NCBI RefSeq assembly: GCF_013282665.1
Contig: NZ_CP054041.1
Span: 1,904,001 to 1,968,000 of the forward strand
Origin: Listeria monocytogenes
GTDB taxonomy: Bacteria > Bacillota > Bacilli > Lactobacillales > Listeriaceae
Direction of reading: 5' to 3'
DNA length: 64,000 nt
Shown here: positions 42,955 through 51,428 of the stretch, in pieces
How positions within the stretch are numbered: position 1 is the stretch's first letter
Layout: the number at the start of each line of letters is the position of its first letter
Notes under the pieces: model-generated
The model's input: only the letters and a program-made list of their open reading frames with translations
Told to the model about the DNA's origin: nothing
Databases searched by the model: none
Made by a program: the position numbers and the translations under genes

Positions 42955-42986
42955 AAAACCACGAACAGGCTAGCTATTCGTAGTTT
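42955..42986 (-). terminator. Probable terminator after YceI
   Basis: AAAACCACGAA faces TTCGTAGTTTT with one mismatch and a GC-containing loop. Plausible but not perfect. Confidence 0.5.
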
Positions 42987-42992
42987 TGGTAA

Positions 42993-43523
42993 TTATTTAC
43001 TTGCTTCGATTTGGATGTTTAATTTCACTTCGTCGCCGATAAGTACGCCGCCAGTTTCTAATGCAGCATTGTAATTTAGGCCAAAGTCTTTACGGTTGAA
43101 TTTACCTTTTGCTTCAAAGCCAGCTACCATGTTACCAGTGTTTGGATCTTTTCCAGTACCTTCATAGCTTACTTCTAGTGTAAGAGGTTTGGTTACGTCG
43201 CGAATCGTTAAGTCACCAGTCACTTCGTATTCATCATCGCCGTCAGCTGTAATTTTTGTTGCTGTGAAAGTCACATTTGGATATTTTTCTACATTAAAGA
43301 AGTCTTCGCTTTTCAAATGTCCATCACGCTGCGCTTGACGAGTGTCAACAGAAGCTGCTGCAACGGAGAAGTTTAATTTTGCAGAAGTTAAATCTTCTGG
43401 ATCCATTTCGATATCCGCTGTGAAATCACTAAATGCCCCTTTTACTTTTGATACCATCATGTGTTTTACTTGAAATTCAATTGAACTATGTGCTGGGTCT
43501 ACGTTCCATTTTTCTACTGTCAT
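42993..43523 (-). CDS. YceI-family isoprenoid-binding protein
   Basis: This 176-aa protein matches the lipocalin-like YceI fold: KWNVDPAHSSIEFQVKHMMVSKVKGAF at the start, seen as WNVDPAHSSIEFQVKHMM, then NVTFTATKI, TGDLTIRDVTKPL and GFEAKGKFNRKDFGLNYN. There is no signal peptide, so it is cytoplasmic. Family members bind polyprenyl chains or amides. A sigma-B-like promoter lies upstream. Confidence 0.9.
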   Translation of the reverse strand: MTVEKWNVDPAHSSIEFQVKHMMVSKVKGAFSDFTADIEMDPEDLTSAKLNFSVAAASVDTRQAQRDGHLKSEDFFNVEKYPNVTFTATKITADGDDEYEVTGDLTIRDVTKPLTLEVSYEGTGKDPNTGNMVAGFEAKGKFNRKDFGLNYNAALETGGVLIGDEVKLNIQIEASK

Positions 43524-43571
43524 TGTTTCATTCCTCCAAATATGTTTTTTATAAAAGCATTCTCTTATAAT

Positions 43572-43597
43572 CTAGCCTAAATTCTAAGAAATTAAAC
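43572..43597 (-). promoter_or_regulatory. Sigma-B-like promoter of YceI
   Basis: On the minus strand GTTTAA, 14 bp, then GGCTAG (consensus GGGTAT, four of six). The spacing is the same as for the NmrA-like gene. Confidence 0.5.
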
Positions 43598-43626
43598 CTG
43601 AGAATAAATACTTTTACGCCTTAGAA

Positions 43627-43638
43627 AAGCAATTGCTT
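43627..43638. promoter_or_regulatory. 12-bp palindrome in the YceI/MarR intergenic region
   Basis: AAGCAATTGCTT is a perfect palindrome lying between the divergent genes; it could be the operator of the MarR protein encoded next to it. Confidence 0.35.
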
Positions 43639-43774
43639 AACTGTTTATAAGTAAACTATATCATACTTACTTTTAATAAGCAACTATAAAATTGTATTAT
43701 AAATATATTTTTTTCGTAAATATGATTGAGTTTTTCGGCTAAAGTGCGTAGAATAGGTTACAAGAGGAGGTTGG

Positions 43775-44239
43775 ATGATGGTAGGAATTAATACAGATAC
43801 AGAAAATATTAGTGAACTATTAAAAACTTATTGGTCAATCCAGCGAATTTCAGCGGGATATGCCGATCAAAATGCGGCGAGTTTAGGATTAACTATTCAA
43901 CAACTTGCCATGATTAATGTGATTTACAGCACACCTGGTATTTCAGTGGCGGATTTAACGAAACGATTAATTATCACTGGAAGTTCGGCTGCAGCTAATG
44001 TTGACGGGTTAATTAGCCTAGGCTTAGTAGTGAAATTAAACAAAACAATTCCAAATGACAGCATGGATTTAACACTTAAGCTTTCGAAAAAAGGAGAAGA
44101 CTTATCGAAACGCTCTACTGCAAACGCTTTTATGTATAAAGCCATGATGAAAGTATTCGAAAACTTGACCGAAAACGAAATAGAAGAATTAATTCGCCTA
44201 AATAAAAAAGTCGAAACCTTACTGAAAAAGAGTAAATAA
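43775..44239 (+). CDS. MarR-family transcriptional regulator
   Basis: This 154-aa protein has the MarR winged-helix arrangement: SLGLTIQQLAMINVIYSTP, ISVADLTKRLIITGSSAAANVDGLISLGLV and a wing (IPNDSMDLTLKLSKKGEDL). It is divergent from yceI. Its ligand is unknown; MarR proteins usually sense phenolics, quinones or oxidants. A GAGGAGG site precedes ATG 43775; a second ATG at 43778 is also possible. Confidence 0.85.
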   Translation: MMVGINTDTENISELLKTYWSIQRISAGYADQNAASLGLTIQQLAMINVIYSTPGISVADLTKRLIITGSSAAANVDGLISLGLVVKLNKTIPNDSMDLTLKLSKKGEDLSKRSTANAFMYKAMMKVFENLTENEIEELIRLNKKVETLLKKSK

Positions 44240-44292
44240 AAACATCTCCTGTATCATTCAAGTAAAAATGAATGAACAAGAGATGTTTTTTT
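44239..44292. terminator. Bidirectional terminator between marR-type gene and lysine permease
   Basis: An outer stem (AAAACATCTC with GAGATGTTTT) and an inner TCATTCA/TGAATGA stem, followed by T on both strands. Confidence 0.8.
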
Positions 44293-45751
44293 ATTTTTGA
44301 TCAAATTTGCAGTCTTCCAGTGGAATAACTTTTGTTTTATTTGTAAATTTAAAAGATAGCCAGAAAACTAGAAAAATAGGAAGACCGATATAAGAGATAC
44401 CGATTTTTTGCCACCAAGCAGGGTTCGTAAATTCTGGTTTCAAAAATGCCGCGTAATCTTGACCGACAATAACTAAAATACATAAAATAAGTGCTAAAAT
44501 AGGCCCAAATGGGAAAAATTTCGCTTTATATTTTAGTTCACTTAAGTCATGTCCTTGTTTGATAAATGCTTTTCGGAAACGGTAATGACTGATAGCGATG
44601 CCGACCCAAGCGATAAATCCAGTTAAACCAGAGGCAGAAAGTAACCACGTATAAATCACTGTGCCATTTTCTGTTAGCGTTGTAATGAATGTCATTGCAC
44701 CAACAATCGTCGTAACAATTAAAGCTGCCATCGGAATACCACGACGGTTTACTTTACCTAAGAATTTAGGTGCTTTTTTATCGCGAGCCATCGCCCAAAG
44801 CATTCGTGTGGAAGCGTAAAGACCTGAATTACCAGCAGATAGAACAGAAGTCAGGATAACCGCATTCATCACGGAAGCCGCAAATGCAAGACCAGCTTTT
44901 TCAAATACAAGTGTAAATGGACTAATTGCCACATCTGTTGCCTCGGCACTAAGTAAATTAGGGTTAGTATAAGGAATAATCATCCCAATAATGAAAATCG
45001 CAAAAATATAAAATAACAAAATCCGCCAGAATACTTGTTTAATCGCTTTTGGCACGCTGGTTTCGGGAGTGGCACTTTCCCCAGCCGCAATACCAACCAT
45101 TTCTGTACCTTGGAAAGAAAATCCAGCAATCAAGAAGGTACCTAAGATGGCAAAAAATCCACCTTTAAACGGAGCATCGCCAGCTGTAAAGTTAGAAAAG
45201 CCAATAACTTCGCCGCCAAGAATTCCGACAATAGTAAGCACGCCGACGATAAGGAAAATAATAACCGTGGCCACTTTAATAATCGAAAACCAATATTCTG
45301 ATTCTCCGTAAGCTTTTACCGAAAGCGCATTTAAGCCAAAAATCAAAATTAAGAAAATCGCGCTCCATAGCCAAGCAGGAGTGTTCGGTAGCCAAAATTG
45401 AACAATAATAGCCGCCGTGGAAATATCAACCGCAAGTGTAATGGCCCAGTTAAACCAATAATTCCAACCAAGCGCAAAACCGAAAGCAGGGTCAACAAAC
45501 CGACTAGCATATGTACTAAATGAACCAGATACAGGCATGTAAGTAGCCATTTCACCTAAACTAGTCATTAAAAAGTAGACCATAATTCCAATCGCAATAT
45601 AAGCAACCAAAGCGCCACCAGGACCTGCTGTATGAATTGCATTACCACTCGCTAAAAATAATCCTGTCCCAATGGAGCCACCTATGGCAATCATGGACAA
45701 ATGCCTTGTTTTCAAGTCACGACGAATCTCGCCATGTGTTTCTTTTTTCAC
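44291..45751 (-). CDS. lysP: Lysine-specific APC permease
   Basis: This 486-aa protein with twelve hydrophobic segments has the APC signature (DLKTRHLSMIAIGGSIGTGLF) and FQGTEMVGIAAGES. Homology to LysP is likely, and an upstream lysine riboswitch supports lysine transport directly. It imports lysine with protons. The 40-residue C-terminal tail is soluble. Confidence 0.9.
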   Translation of the reverse strand: MKKETHGEIRRDLKTRHLSMIAIGGSIGTGLFLASGNAIHTAGPGGALVAYIAIGIMVYFLMTSLGEMATYMPVSGSFSTYASRFVDPAFGFALGWNYWFNWAITLAVDISTAAIIVQFWLPNTPAWLWSAIFLILIFGLNALSVKAYGESEYWFSIIKVATVIIFLIVGVLTIVGILGGEVIGFSNFTAGDAPFKGGFFAILGTFLIAGFSFQGTEMVGIAAGESATPETSVPKAIKQVFWRILLFYIFAIFIIGMIIPYTNPNLLSAEATDVAISPFTLVFEKAGLAFAASVMNAVILTSVLSAGNSGLYASTRMLWAMARDKKAPKFLGKVNRRGIPMAALIVTTIVGAMTFITTLTENGTVIYTWLLSASGLTGFIAWVGIAISHYRFRKAFIKQGHDLSELKYKAKFFPFGPILALILCILVIVGQDYAAFLKPEFTNPAWWQKIGISYIGLPIFLVFWLSFKFTNKTKVIPLEDCKFDQK

Positions 45752-45790
45752 TATAAATCTCCCTTTCTATTATCAGAGGAAGTGCGCAAA

Positions 45791-45819
45791 AACAGCCAAT
45801 CTGCAAGAAATTGGCTGTT
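45791..45819 (-). terminator. Riboswitch expression-platform terminator
   Basis: On the minus strand AACAGCCAAT and ATTGGCTGTT pair, followed by TTTTT. It lies between the lysine aptamer and lysP. Confidence 0.85.
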
Positions 45820-45841
45820 ACGTATTTTACCAACATCATTT

Positions 45842-46037
45842 TGTCAGATAGCACACCTATAAGAAATTTCGACAAATTCTTATAGCAGTCCAGCCCCTTT
45901 AGGAAACTGTCCCAACAACTATTTCTAAACAAAGAGAAAATAGTCACTTCGGCGATCAACCTGTTCATTTTTTGTCGTCGGCGTCTTTGTTTCACCTCGA
46001 AAAAATTACTAGTGCATCTCGCAACCTCTACCTCACC
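45842..46037 (-). ncRNA. Lysine riboswitch (L-box) aptamer
   Basis: On the minus strand the leader contains the conserved L-box blocks in order: GAGGTAGAGGTTGCGAG, CACTAGTAA, ATCGCCGAAGTGAC, GTTGGGAC, GGCTGGACTG and GTGCTATCTGAC. These match the lysC-type aptamer of B. subtilis (AGAGGTGCGA, CGCCGAAG, GGCTGTC, GGCTATCTC). High lysine should favour the downstream terminator and switch lysP off. Confidence 0.92.
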
Positions 46038-46071
46038 ATTTGGATGAGGGTTTATATTTGATTATTTACCC

Positions 46072-46100
46072 ATAATAACGGAAAACGGGCTATTTTGCAA
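46072..46100 (-). promoter_or_regulatory. Promoter of the lysine riboswitch-lysP transcript
   Basis: On the minus strand TTGCAA, 17 bp, TATTAT. It lies directly upstream of the riboswitch. Confidence 0.7.
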
Positions 46101-46106
46101 TATCTT

Positions 46107-46868
46107 TTAGTAAAATTGTAATGCTTCTTTGATTGTACTGTAAGTAGTTAAGCTGGCTAGGTTTTCTTCGTAACGAATTAATGTCATGGCGAATTTTGGC
46201 GATATTCCAGTGATGATGAGCTCTACGCCAGTCAATTTCATAAATCCGTGGAACTTCACAAGATTCATTACCGCATCTTCATTAAATTCAGCTAGGCCGG
46301 AAAGGTCCATAATTAAATAATCTTCTTTCCCGTGGTCCATGTATTCACTTACATATTCAGACATATGCTGAAACCGGTCATGTGTTAGCGAGCCTATTAG
46401 TGGTAATACACAAATGTTTTCTCTAATCGGTACAATAGGCGTAGAAAGTTTCTCGATTTCTGTTAATGACTTCTCGAGTTCTAGCTGATAGTCGTGCTCT
46501 GTTGTCACATCTTTTTGAATACCAACAAAATACAAATGATCATGATCATCGTAAATCGGTTCAATCGTAAGTTCATTCATAAAAGAAGTGCCATCTTTTC
46601 GGTAATTTTTTAGTAAAACATTCGCAGTTGATTTTTGGTTAATAGCATGACGGATTTTTGCAACTTCTTCTTTGTCAGTATCATCTCCTTGTAAAAAGTG
46701 ACAATTGGAGCCAAGTGCTTCTTCTTTAGCATAGCCGGTAATATTTTCAAAACCAGTGTTAACAAAAATAATTGGATTATCTTTTTGCTCAGGATCCGTG
46801 ATAATTACTCCTACACTAGACAAATTTAATGCTTTTAAAATAACATCGAATTGTGGATAAGCGGTCAT
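46107..46868 (-). CDS. LOV-STAS blue-light receptor (YtvA-like, Lmo0799-like)
   Basis: This 253-aa protein has a LOV domain (residues 15-125) with photoactive Cys56 in GSNCHFLQG (the usual R is H here) and a C-terminal STAS domain (DYLIMDLSGLAEFNEDAV). Blue light forms a cysteinyl-flavin adduct, and the STAS part signals to the stressosome that activates sigma B. The start at 46868 has an AAAGGGGGAGA site. The same arrangement and position match the L. monocytogenes light receptor. Confidence 0.9.
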   Translation of the reverse strand: MTAYPQFDVILKALNLSSVGVIITDPEQKDNPIIFVNTGFENITGYAKEEALGSNCHFLQGDDTDKEEVAKIRHAINQKSTANVLLKNYRKDGTSFMNELTIEPIYDDHDHLYFVGIQKDVTTEHDYQLELEKSLTEIEKLSTPIVPIRENICVLPLIGSLTHDRFQHMSEYVSEYMDHGKEDYLIMDLSGLAEFNEDAVMNLVKFHGFMKLTGVELIITGISPKFAMTLIRYEENLASLTTYSTIKEALQFY

Positions 46869-47020
46869 CTGCGTGTTTCTCCCCCTTTGTAAATACATTT
46901 CTATCATACCACGCAAATGAACGAAAACCCAATGTCTAATTTGTGAATTTAATCGTATGTGAGCAGTACGGAAGGAAAGGTGGAAATGTGGGTGTATAAT
47001 AGAGTTAGAGGTGATAAGTT

Positions 47021-47374
47021 ATGTATATAACATTTACTGATAGCGCTAAAAATCGGCTTGCGGCACTACGATCGAATTTAGCAGGGCGGCTGCATTTGTA
47101 TTATGATACAGAAGGCTGTTCCTGCGAAAATAGCGGCATTTTCACATTACGACTAGTAGATGAAAAAACAGCGGAAGATGACGAAATTGAATCAAACATT
47201 GGGCCAGTGCTAATTAAGCGATGGACAGAAATGTTTTTAGAAGAAGCGCTAACTATCGATTACAACGACACAGAAAAAACGATGATTCTAAAAAGTGATG
47301 GTCAGTATTACAATCGTAATCTACTGCTGGTCACAAATACAGATGAAGTAATTAGTTGCCCCATAACTTCATAA
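47021..47374 (+). CDS. HesB/IscA-like Fe-S-related protein (YqkB-like)
   Basis: This 117-aa protein has the fold of FeS-cluster biogenesis domain proteins, but only one clear cysteine pair (CSC at residues 34-36) instead of the C-x60-CGC pattern, so it resembles the YqkB branch lacking full cluster ligands. Function unknown. A terminator follows. Confidence 0.7.
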   Translation: MYITFTDSAKNRLAALRSNLAGRLHLYYDTEGCSCENSGIFTLRLVDEKTAEDDEIESNIGPVLIKRWTEMFLEEALTIDYNDTEKTMILKSDGQYYNRNLLLVTNTDEVISCPITS

Positions 47375-47384
47375 TAATAGAAGA

Positions 47385-47420
47385 AAAGTCTAGAATAATT
47401 TCTTATTCTAGGCTTTTTTA
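47385..47420 (+). terminator. Terminator after the YqkB-like gene
   Basis: AAAGTCTAGAATA and TATTCTAGGCTTT (one G-U) form a stem with a T tail. Confidence 0.8.
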
Positions 47421-47527
47421 TGAAATTTTCATGAGAAACTGGTGAAACTTTAGACATATAGTTACACTGATCTCCGTTTTGTAGTAACATGGAATAGGAA
47501 GTTTATACATATGGAAGGAGTGTCACC

Positions 47528-48166
47528 ATGGAACAACCATCAGTTGATGAACTGAAGAACTGGCGAAATGTTATGCTTCTTCACCGTTTTGCGTTAGAAG
47601 AAGTCAACACGAAACTTAAGATATTGAATGAAGAATTTCAATTTATTCATGATTATAATCCAATGGAACATTTGAAGTCACGTGTAAAGTCACTAGAAAG
47701 CATCGGGGCAAAATTAGAAAAGAAAAAGGTGGATATCACGCCAGAAAATGCACTAAAATATGTACACGATATTGCGGGCATTCGAATTACTTGTTCTTTT
47801 GTTTCAGATATTTTTAGAATTCATGAAATGCTTGCAGGACAAAGTGATATCACTATCAAACGAGTAAAAGACTATGTTACGAATCCCAAACCTAATGGCT
47901 ACCGGAGTTTACATTTACTTTGTGAAGTACCTGTATTCCTGACAAATCGTTCCGAGAAAATGACCGTGGAAATCCAAATTCGGACAGTTGCCATGGATTT
48001 TTGGGCGAGCTTGGAGCATAAAATTTATTATAAATATCAACAAGAAGCACCAATTGAGTTAGTGAATGAATTACAAGACGCCGCACGAATTATCACCCAT
48101 TTAGACGAAAAAATGAAAAACTTAAATGACCAAATTGATCAATATAAAAAAGAAAAAGAAAATTAA
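47528..48166 (+). CDS. relP: Small alarmone synthetase (RelP/YwaC type)
   Basis: This 212-aa protein contains only a (p)ppGpp synthetase domain, with KYVHDIAGIRITCSF, YVTNPKPNGYRSLHL (G-loop region) and EIQIRTVAMDFWASLEHK. It lacks HD hydrolase, TGS and ACT domains, hence a small alarmone synthetase. L. monocytogenes has two, RelP and RelQ; the neighbourhood (before the Na+/H+ antiporter, after the LOV gene) fits RelP, but I cannot confirm which one this is. Confidence 0.85.
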   Translation: MEQPSVDELKNWRNVMLLHRFALEEVNTKLKILNEEFQFIHDYNPMEHLKSRVKSLESIGAKLEKKKVDITPENALKYVHDIAGIRITCSFVSDIFRIHEMLAGQSDITIKRVKDYVTNPKPNGYRSLHLLCEVPVFLTNRSEKMTVEIQIRTVAMDFWASLEHKIYYKYQQEAPIELVNELQDAARIITHLDEKMKNLNDQIDQYKKEKEN

Positions 48167-48177
48167 TCTAATAAGGA

Positions 48178-48221
48178 GCTTTATTTCTTTGCAAGTGGGA
48201 TGGATGCAAAGAAATAAAGCT
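48178..48221 (+). terminator. Terminator after relP
   Basis: AGCTTTATTTCTTTGCA pairs perfectly with TGCAAAGAAATAAAGCT, 17 bp, followed by TGTTTT. Confidence 0.88.
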
Positions 48222-48294
48222 GTTTTATATTTGCGAGATAGTTCATTTTGCTTCATAATAATATAGGAGAAAAAACGAAAGGGGACGATACATA

Positions 48295-50343
48295 TTGGAG
48301 ATATTTTTATATGTTTTAGCATTACTTGTGGCCATCTTTATTTCTAATTTACTCAACCGATTTGTTCCCTTTGTCTCGGTACCGCTCATTCAAATCGGTC
48401 TTGGTGTATTAATTGCGATTATGCCGATTACGTTTGATTTGCAACTAAATCCGGAACTTTTTCTAGTAATGTTTATCGCTCCTTTACTATTTAATGATGG
48501 CAGACAGACGGATAAAGCAGCTCTTTGGGGTATGCGAATGCCGATTTTAGTATTAGCGCTTGGACTTGTATTTGCAACGGTTGTCGTGATTGGGTATTTT
48601 GTTCATTGGATGATTCCAACGATTCCATTAGCAGCTGCATTTGCCTTAGCAGCAGCTCTTGCGCCAACGGATGCCGTAGCGGTTAGTTCCCTTTCTGGGC
48701 GGATTAATTTACCAAAACGGATTATGAACTTACTTGAAGGTGAGGCATTAATTAACGACGCATCAGGACTAGTGGCATTCCAGTTCGCGATTGCAGCAAT
48801 GGTGACCGGTGTATTTAGTTTGATGGATGCGAGTATTAGCTTTTTTGTCATTGCGATTGGTGGTATTTTAGTTGGGCTCGTTTTGAGTTGGTTAAAATTC
48901 CGATTGTTAAAATGGGTTCGCGGTCTTGGGATGGAAGATGTTACATTTCACATGCTTATCCAAATTTTAACACCTTTTATTATTTACTTAGTAGCAGAAG
49001 AAATCCATGTTTCTGGGATTTTAGCAGTTGTTGCAGCCGGCATTATGCACTCGATGGAACAGAAAAAAATGGATCCTCAGTCAGTAAAATTAAATGTGGT
49101 TTCACAAAGCACTTGGTCGGTTATCATTTTCGTCTTAAATGGCTTAGTATTTTTACTATTAGGTACGCAACTTCCTGCAATTACAGAAGTAGTTTGGAAT
49201 GATTCTGGAAGTAGTAATTTACAAGTAATGGCTTACATTTTGTCTATCACGGCAGCCTTAATTTTACTGCGCTTTTTGTGGGTATACATATCGTGGAGCA
49301 TCGGCGCGAAGCAAAGGCAGAAACAAAATAAAAAAACACAAGTACCTAAATTTAGACCCGTTGTCCTCACATCGCTTTCAGGTGTTCGCGGGGCAGTTAC
49401 GCTTGCCAGTGCGCTTGCAATTCCGTTTTTCTTAGATGACGGATCACTATTTCCGCAGCGTTCGCTAATTATTTTTATTGCATCCGGTGTTATTCTTTGT
49501 ACGTTAGTGATTGCGACGTTTATTTTACCGTTACTTGCCAAAAGTGAAGAAGTGACAACGGAAGATGAACGAGCTGAAATTGCAACGCGGATTCGAATTT
49601 TGAGAAACGTGATTAGAGAATTAAAAGAACAGACGCTACCTGAAACGAAAGCGGCAACAGATGAAGTAATTGAAGATTATCGCAAAAGAATTTACGATTT
49701 ACAGCAAAATAATAGTTCGAATCGAGGCATGGATGAAAGAGAACGTGCGAAACGATTAGAAATCATCCAGTGGGAACGTGAAAACACCCAAAAAATGACC
49801 GATGAAGGACGCATTGTTGCTACAGATAGCTATCGTTACCAACACTATCTTAATATGATGGAACAAGCGATTAAACAGCGCTTCCGGACAAAAGTAAAAA
49901 CAGCATGGATGTTCTTTTATCGTCTAATAATGCTTGTCATTCACCCGAAAAAATGGGGTAGAATAACGCATAAAGTGAAGAAGGGGATCCCTAAAGACAG
50001 CGAACGATTCCAAGCAATTCGCCAACTGAGAGAAGATAATGAAATACTCATAATTTCTAAACTCAAAGAACAGTTAACGAAAGAAAATGCCGATATCATT
50101 GGACCACTAATTACCGAACATACTATTTTCTTAGAACGCGTGCGAAAAGAACATAGTCCAAGAGGGAAACGAGCAAAATTTGAACAGAAAAAACGCGAAG
50201 TCCAAGTGGTGGCTTTCCAATTAGAACGTGATATTATTCAGAATATGTTTGAAAAAGGTGGAATCTCGAGAGAATTGGCCCGTGACTTACGCCAAAATTT
50301 AAATATGATTGAAACGTATTTATATGATGACTTTTTAGAATAA
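48295..50343 (+). CDS. CPA1-family Na+/H+ (cation/proton) antiporter
   Basis: This 682-aa protein has about twelve membrane segments with the CPA1 core (LAAALAPTDAVAVSSLSGR; EGEALINDASGLVAFQ, the ND motif), then a 250-residue cytoplasmic coiled C-terminus. It exchanges Na+, K+ or Li+ for protons. TTG at 48295 is the best start: AAAGGGGAC stands eight bases upstream and no ATG gives a better N-terminus. Confidence 0.88.
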   Translation: MEIFLYVLALLVAIFISNLLNRFVPFVSVPLIQIGLGVLIAIMPITFDLQLNPELFLVMFIAPLLFNDGRQTDKAALWGMRMPILVLALGLVFATVVVIGYFVHWMIPTIPLAAAFALAAALAPTDAVAVSSLSGRINLPKRIMNLLEGEALINDASGLVAFQFAIAAMVTGVFSLMDASISFFVIAIGGILVGLVLSWLKFRLLKWVRGLGMEDVTFHMLIQILTPFIIYLVAEEIHVSGILAVVAAGIMHSMEQKKMDPQSVKLNVVSQSTWSVIIFVLNGLVFLLLGTQLPAITEVVWNDSGSSNLQVMAYILSITAALILLRFLWVYISWSIGAKQRQKQNKKTQVPKFRPVVLTSLSGVRGAVTLASALAIPFFLDDGSLFPQRSLIIFIASGVILCTLVIATFILPLLAKSEEVTTEDERAEIATRIRILRNVIRELKEQTLPETKAATDEVIEDYRKRIYDLQQNNSSNRGMDERERAKRLEIIQWERENTQKMTDEGRIVATDSYRYQHYLNMMEQAIKQRFRTKVKTAWMFFYRLIMLVIHPKKWGRITHKVKKGIPKDSERFQAIRQLREDNEILIISKLKEQLTKENADIIGPLITEHTIFLERVRKEHSPRGKRAKFEQKKREVQVVAFQLERDIIQNMFEKGGISRELARDLRQNLNMIETYLYDDFLE

Positions 50344-50344
50344 G

Positions 50345-50382
50345 AAAAGCCCCAAGAACAAAACAATGTTCTTGGGGCTTTC
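50345..50382. terminator. Bidirectional terminator after the antiporter gene
   Basis: AAAGCCCCAAGAACA and TGTTCTTGGGGCTTT form a perfect stem. Confidence 0.9.
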
Positions 50383-50385
50383 TAT

Positions 50386-50855
50386 TTAAGCTTGTATTTT
50401 TTTTAATTGTTCAGCAAGACTTTCTATTTCCAAATGGAAGTTCTTTCTGCCATTTTTGTGAACAATGGCGGCATTTCGGAGCTTAATTTTTTCTTCTTTC
50501 CCTGTTTCTAAGTTAAGAATATTGATAGTGTAATAGGGAAGAAAAGAAATGGTCCGACCGTGCAACAGAGTATCACATTCCAGCATATATTGACTAAAAG
50601 GATATTTTTTATCCGAAAATCCTCTTTTGTAAAATAGCGCGCAATTATTAATCGAGACAGTACCATTAACATAAGTGGAGAAGATGTTAATAGTTGAAAT
50701 AATACAAACGGCATATATAAGCAAAAATTGCCAAACTAGCAGGGCCTCATAAGTAATAAATAAGTAGAGACCAAGGCCCAAGATAGCTAAGGCAACGATA
50801 AACGTAAAAAAGTTTTGATATTCATATTATATTTGAAGAAAGGATAGTTTTTCAT
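50386..50855 (-). pseudogene. Small membrane protein gene with a -1 frame break, copy A
   Basis: A start at 50855 reads MKNYPFFKYNMNIK and then shifts by -1 at a run of six T (minus strand, 50806-50811). From there the frame NFFTFIVALAILGLGLYLF continues to the end (about 131 codons): two membrane segments and a basic PH-like tail ending EQLKKIQA. The disrupted point reads T TTT TTA, a slippery heptamer, so programmed frameshifting or a seventh T would restore the protein. It is paralogous to the copy next to it. Confidence 0.65.
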
Positions 50856-50901
50856 ATTTGTGTACCACCGAGGATGTGTCTTTATTGATAATAACCATTC
50901 G

Positions 50902-51218
50902 TTAATAAGGCATTGCTCTCGCACCAGAGCCCCTAAAGTGAATTAATTTTGCATCACATTCGATAATGTATTTGCTATAGGGATAGGCTTTTTCTTTATA
51001 GCAGAAAGCTTCCTCACTAACAGTCACTTCTCCTGGGAAAAATTTCTTGAAATTAAAAAAGCAAACGGTGACTAATGCTAAAAGAATAGCATAAAATTGC
51101 CATAATATGGAAAGTATAATGGCAATGATAAATGATAAAACAGAAAAAAGCTAACTATAGCAAAAAGTGTCACACTACCTACATTGATATTGAATTTTGA
51201 AAAGCGATATTTTTGCAT
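50902..51218 (-). pseudogene. Frame-broken paralogous copy B of the small membrane protein gene
   Basis: From ATG 51218 the frame reads MQKYRFSKFNINVGSVTLFAIVS (split here) and then breaks at another T6 run (51144-51149); the -1 frame continues WQFYAILLALVTVCFF and AYPYSKYIIECDAKL, matching WQFLLIYAVCIISTIN and KYPFSQYMLECDTLL of copy A. It ends at a TAA about 45 residues before the end of copy A. So this is a truncated, frame-shifted relative. The origin looks like tandem duplication and decay. Confidence 0.7.
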
Positions 51219-51306
51219 GGATGCTTGTCCGCCTATGTTGAATTTATAACCAAATTTTAGCACTAAAAACAAACGTTGTCTATCTTAGGAAAAATCAAAA
51301 AAACTA

Positions 51307-51335
51307 TTGTTCATGTGGAAGCTTTGTTGTATAAT
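51307..51335 (+). promoter_or_regulatory. Promoter of the cupin regulator-potABCD operon
   Basis: TTGTTC, 17 bp, TATAAT. Confidence 0.65.
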
Positions 51336-51348
51336 GTAGCTTGCTGTA

Positions 51349-51410
51349 AGTAAACTTTGTGTTTAATATTAGTAAACTTCTATGACTTGATGTTTACTAT
51401 CACTAAACTT
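51349..51410 (+). promoter_or_regulatory. AGTAAACTT repeats, candidate auto-operators of the pot regulator
   Basis: AGTAAACTT at 51349-51357 and again at 51371-51379, an ACTAAACTT at 51402-51410 and an inverted GTTTACT at 51392-51398. They lie just downstream of the -10 box and before the regulator gene, well placed for repression. Confidence 0.6.
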
Positions 51411-51428
51411 GAAAGAAAGGACATTAAC

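Noticed and set aside
50386..51218. Treating the two disrupted membrane genes simply as programmed frameshift genes
   Set aside because: Copy B is truncated by a stop and has no good slippery heptamer, so decay is the simpler view; only copy A keeps the possibility.
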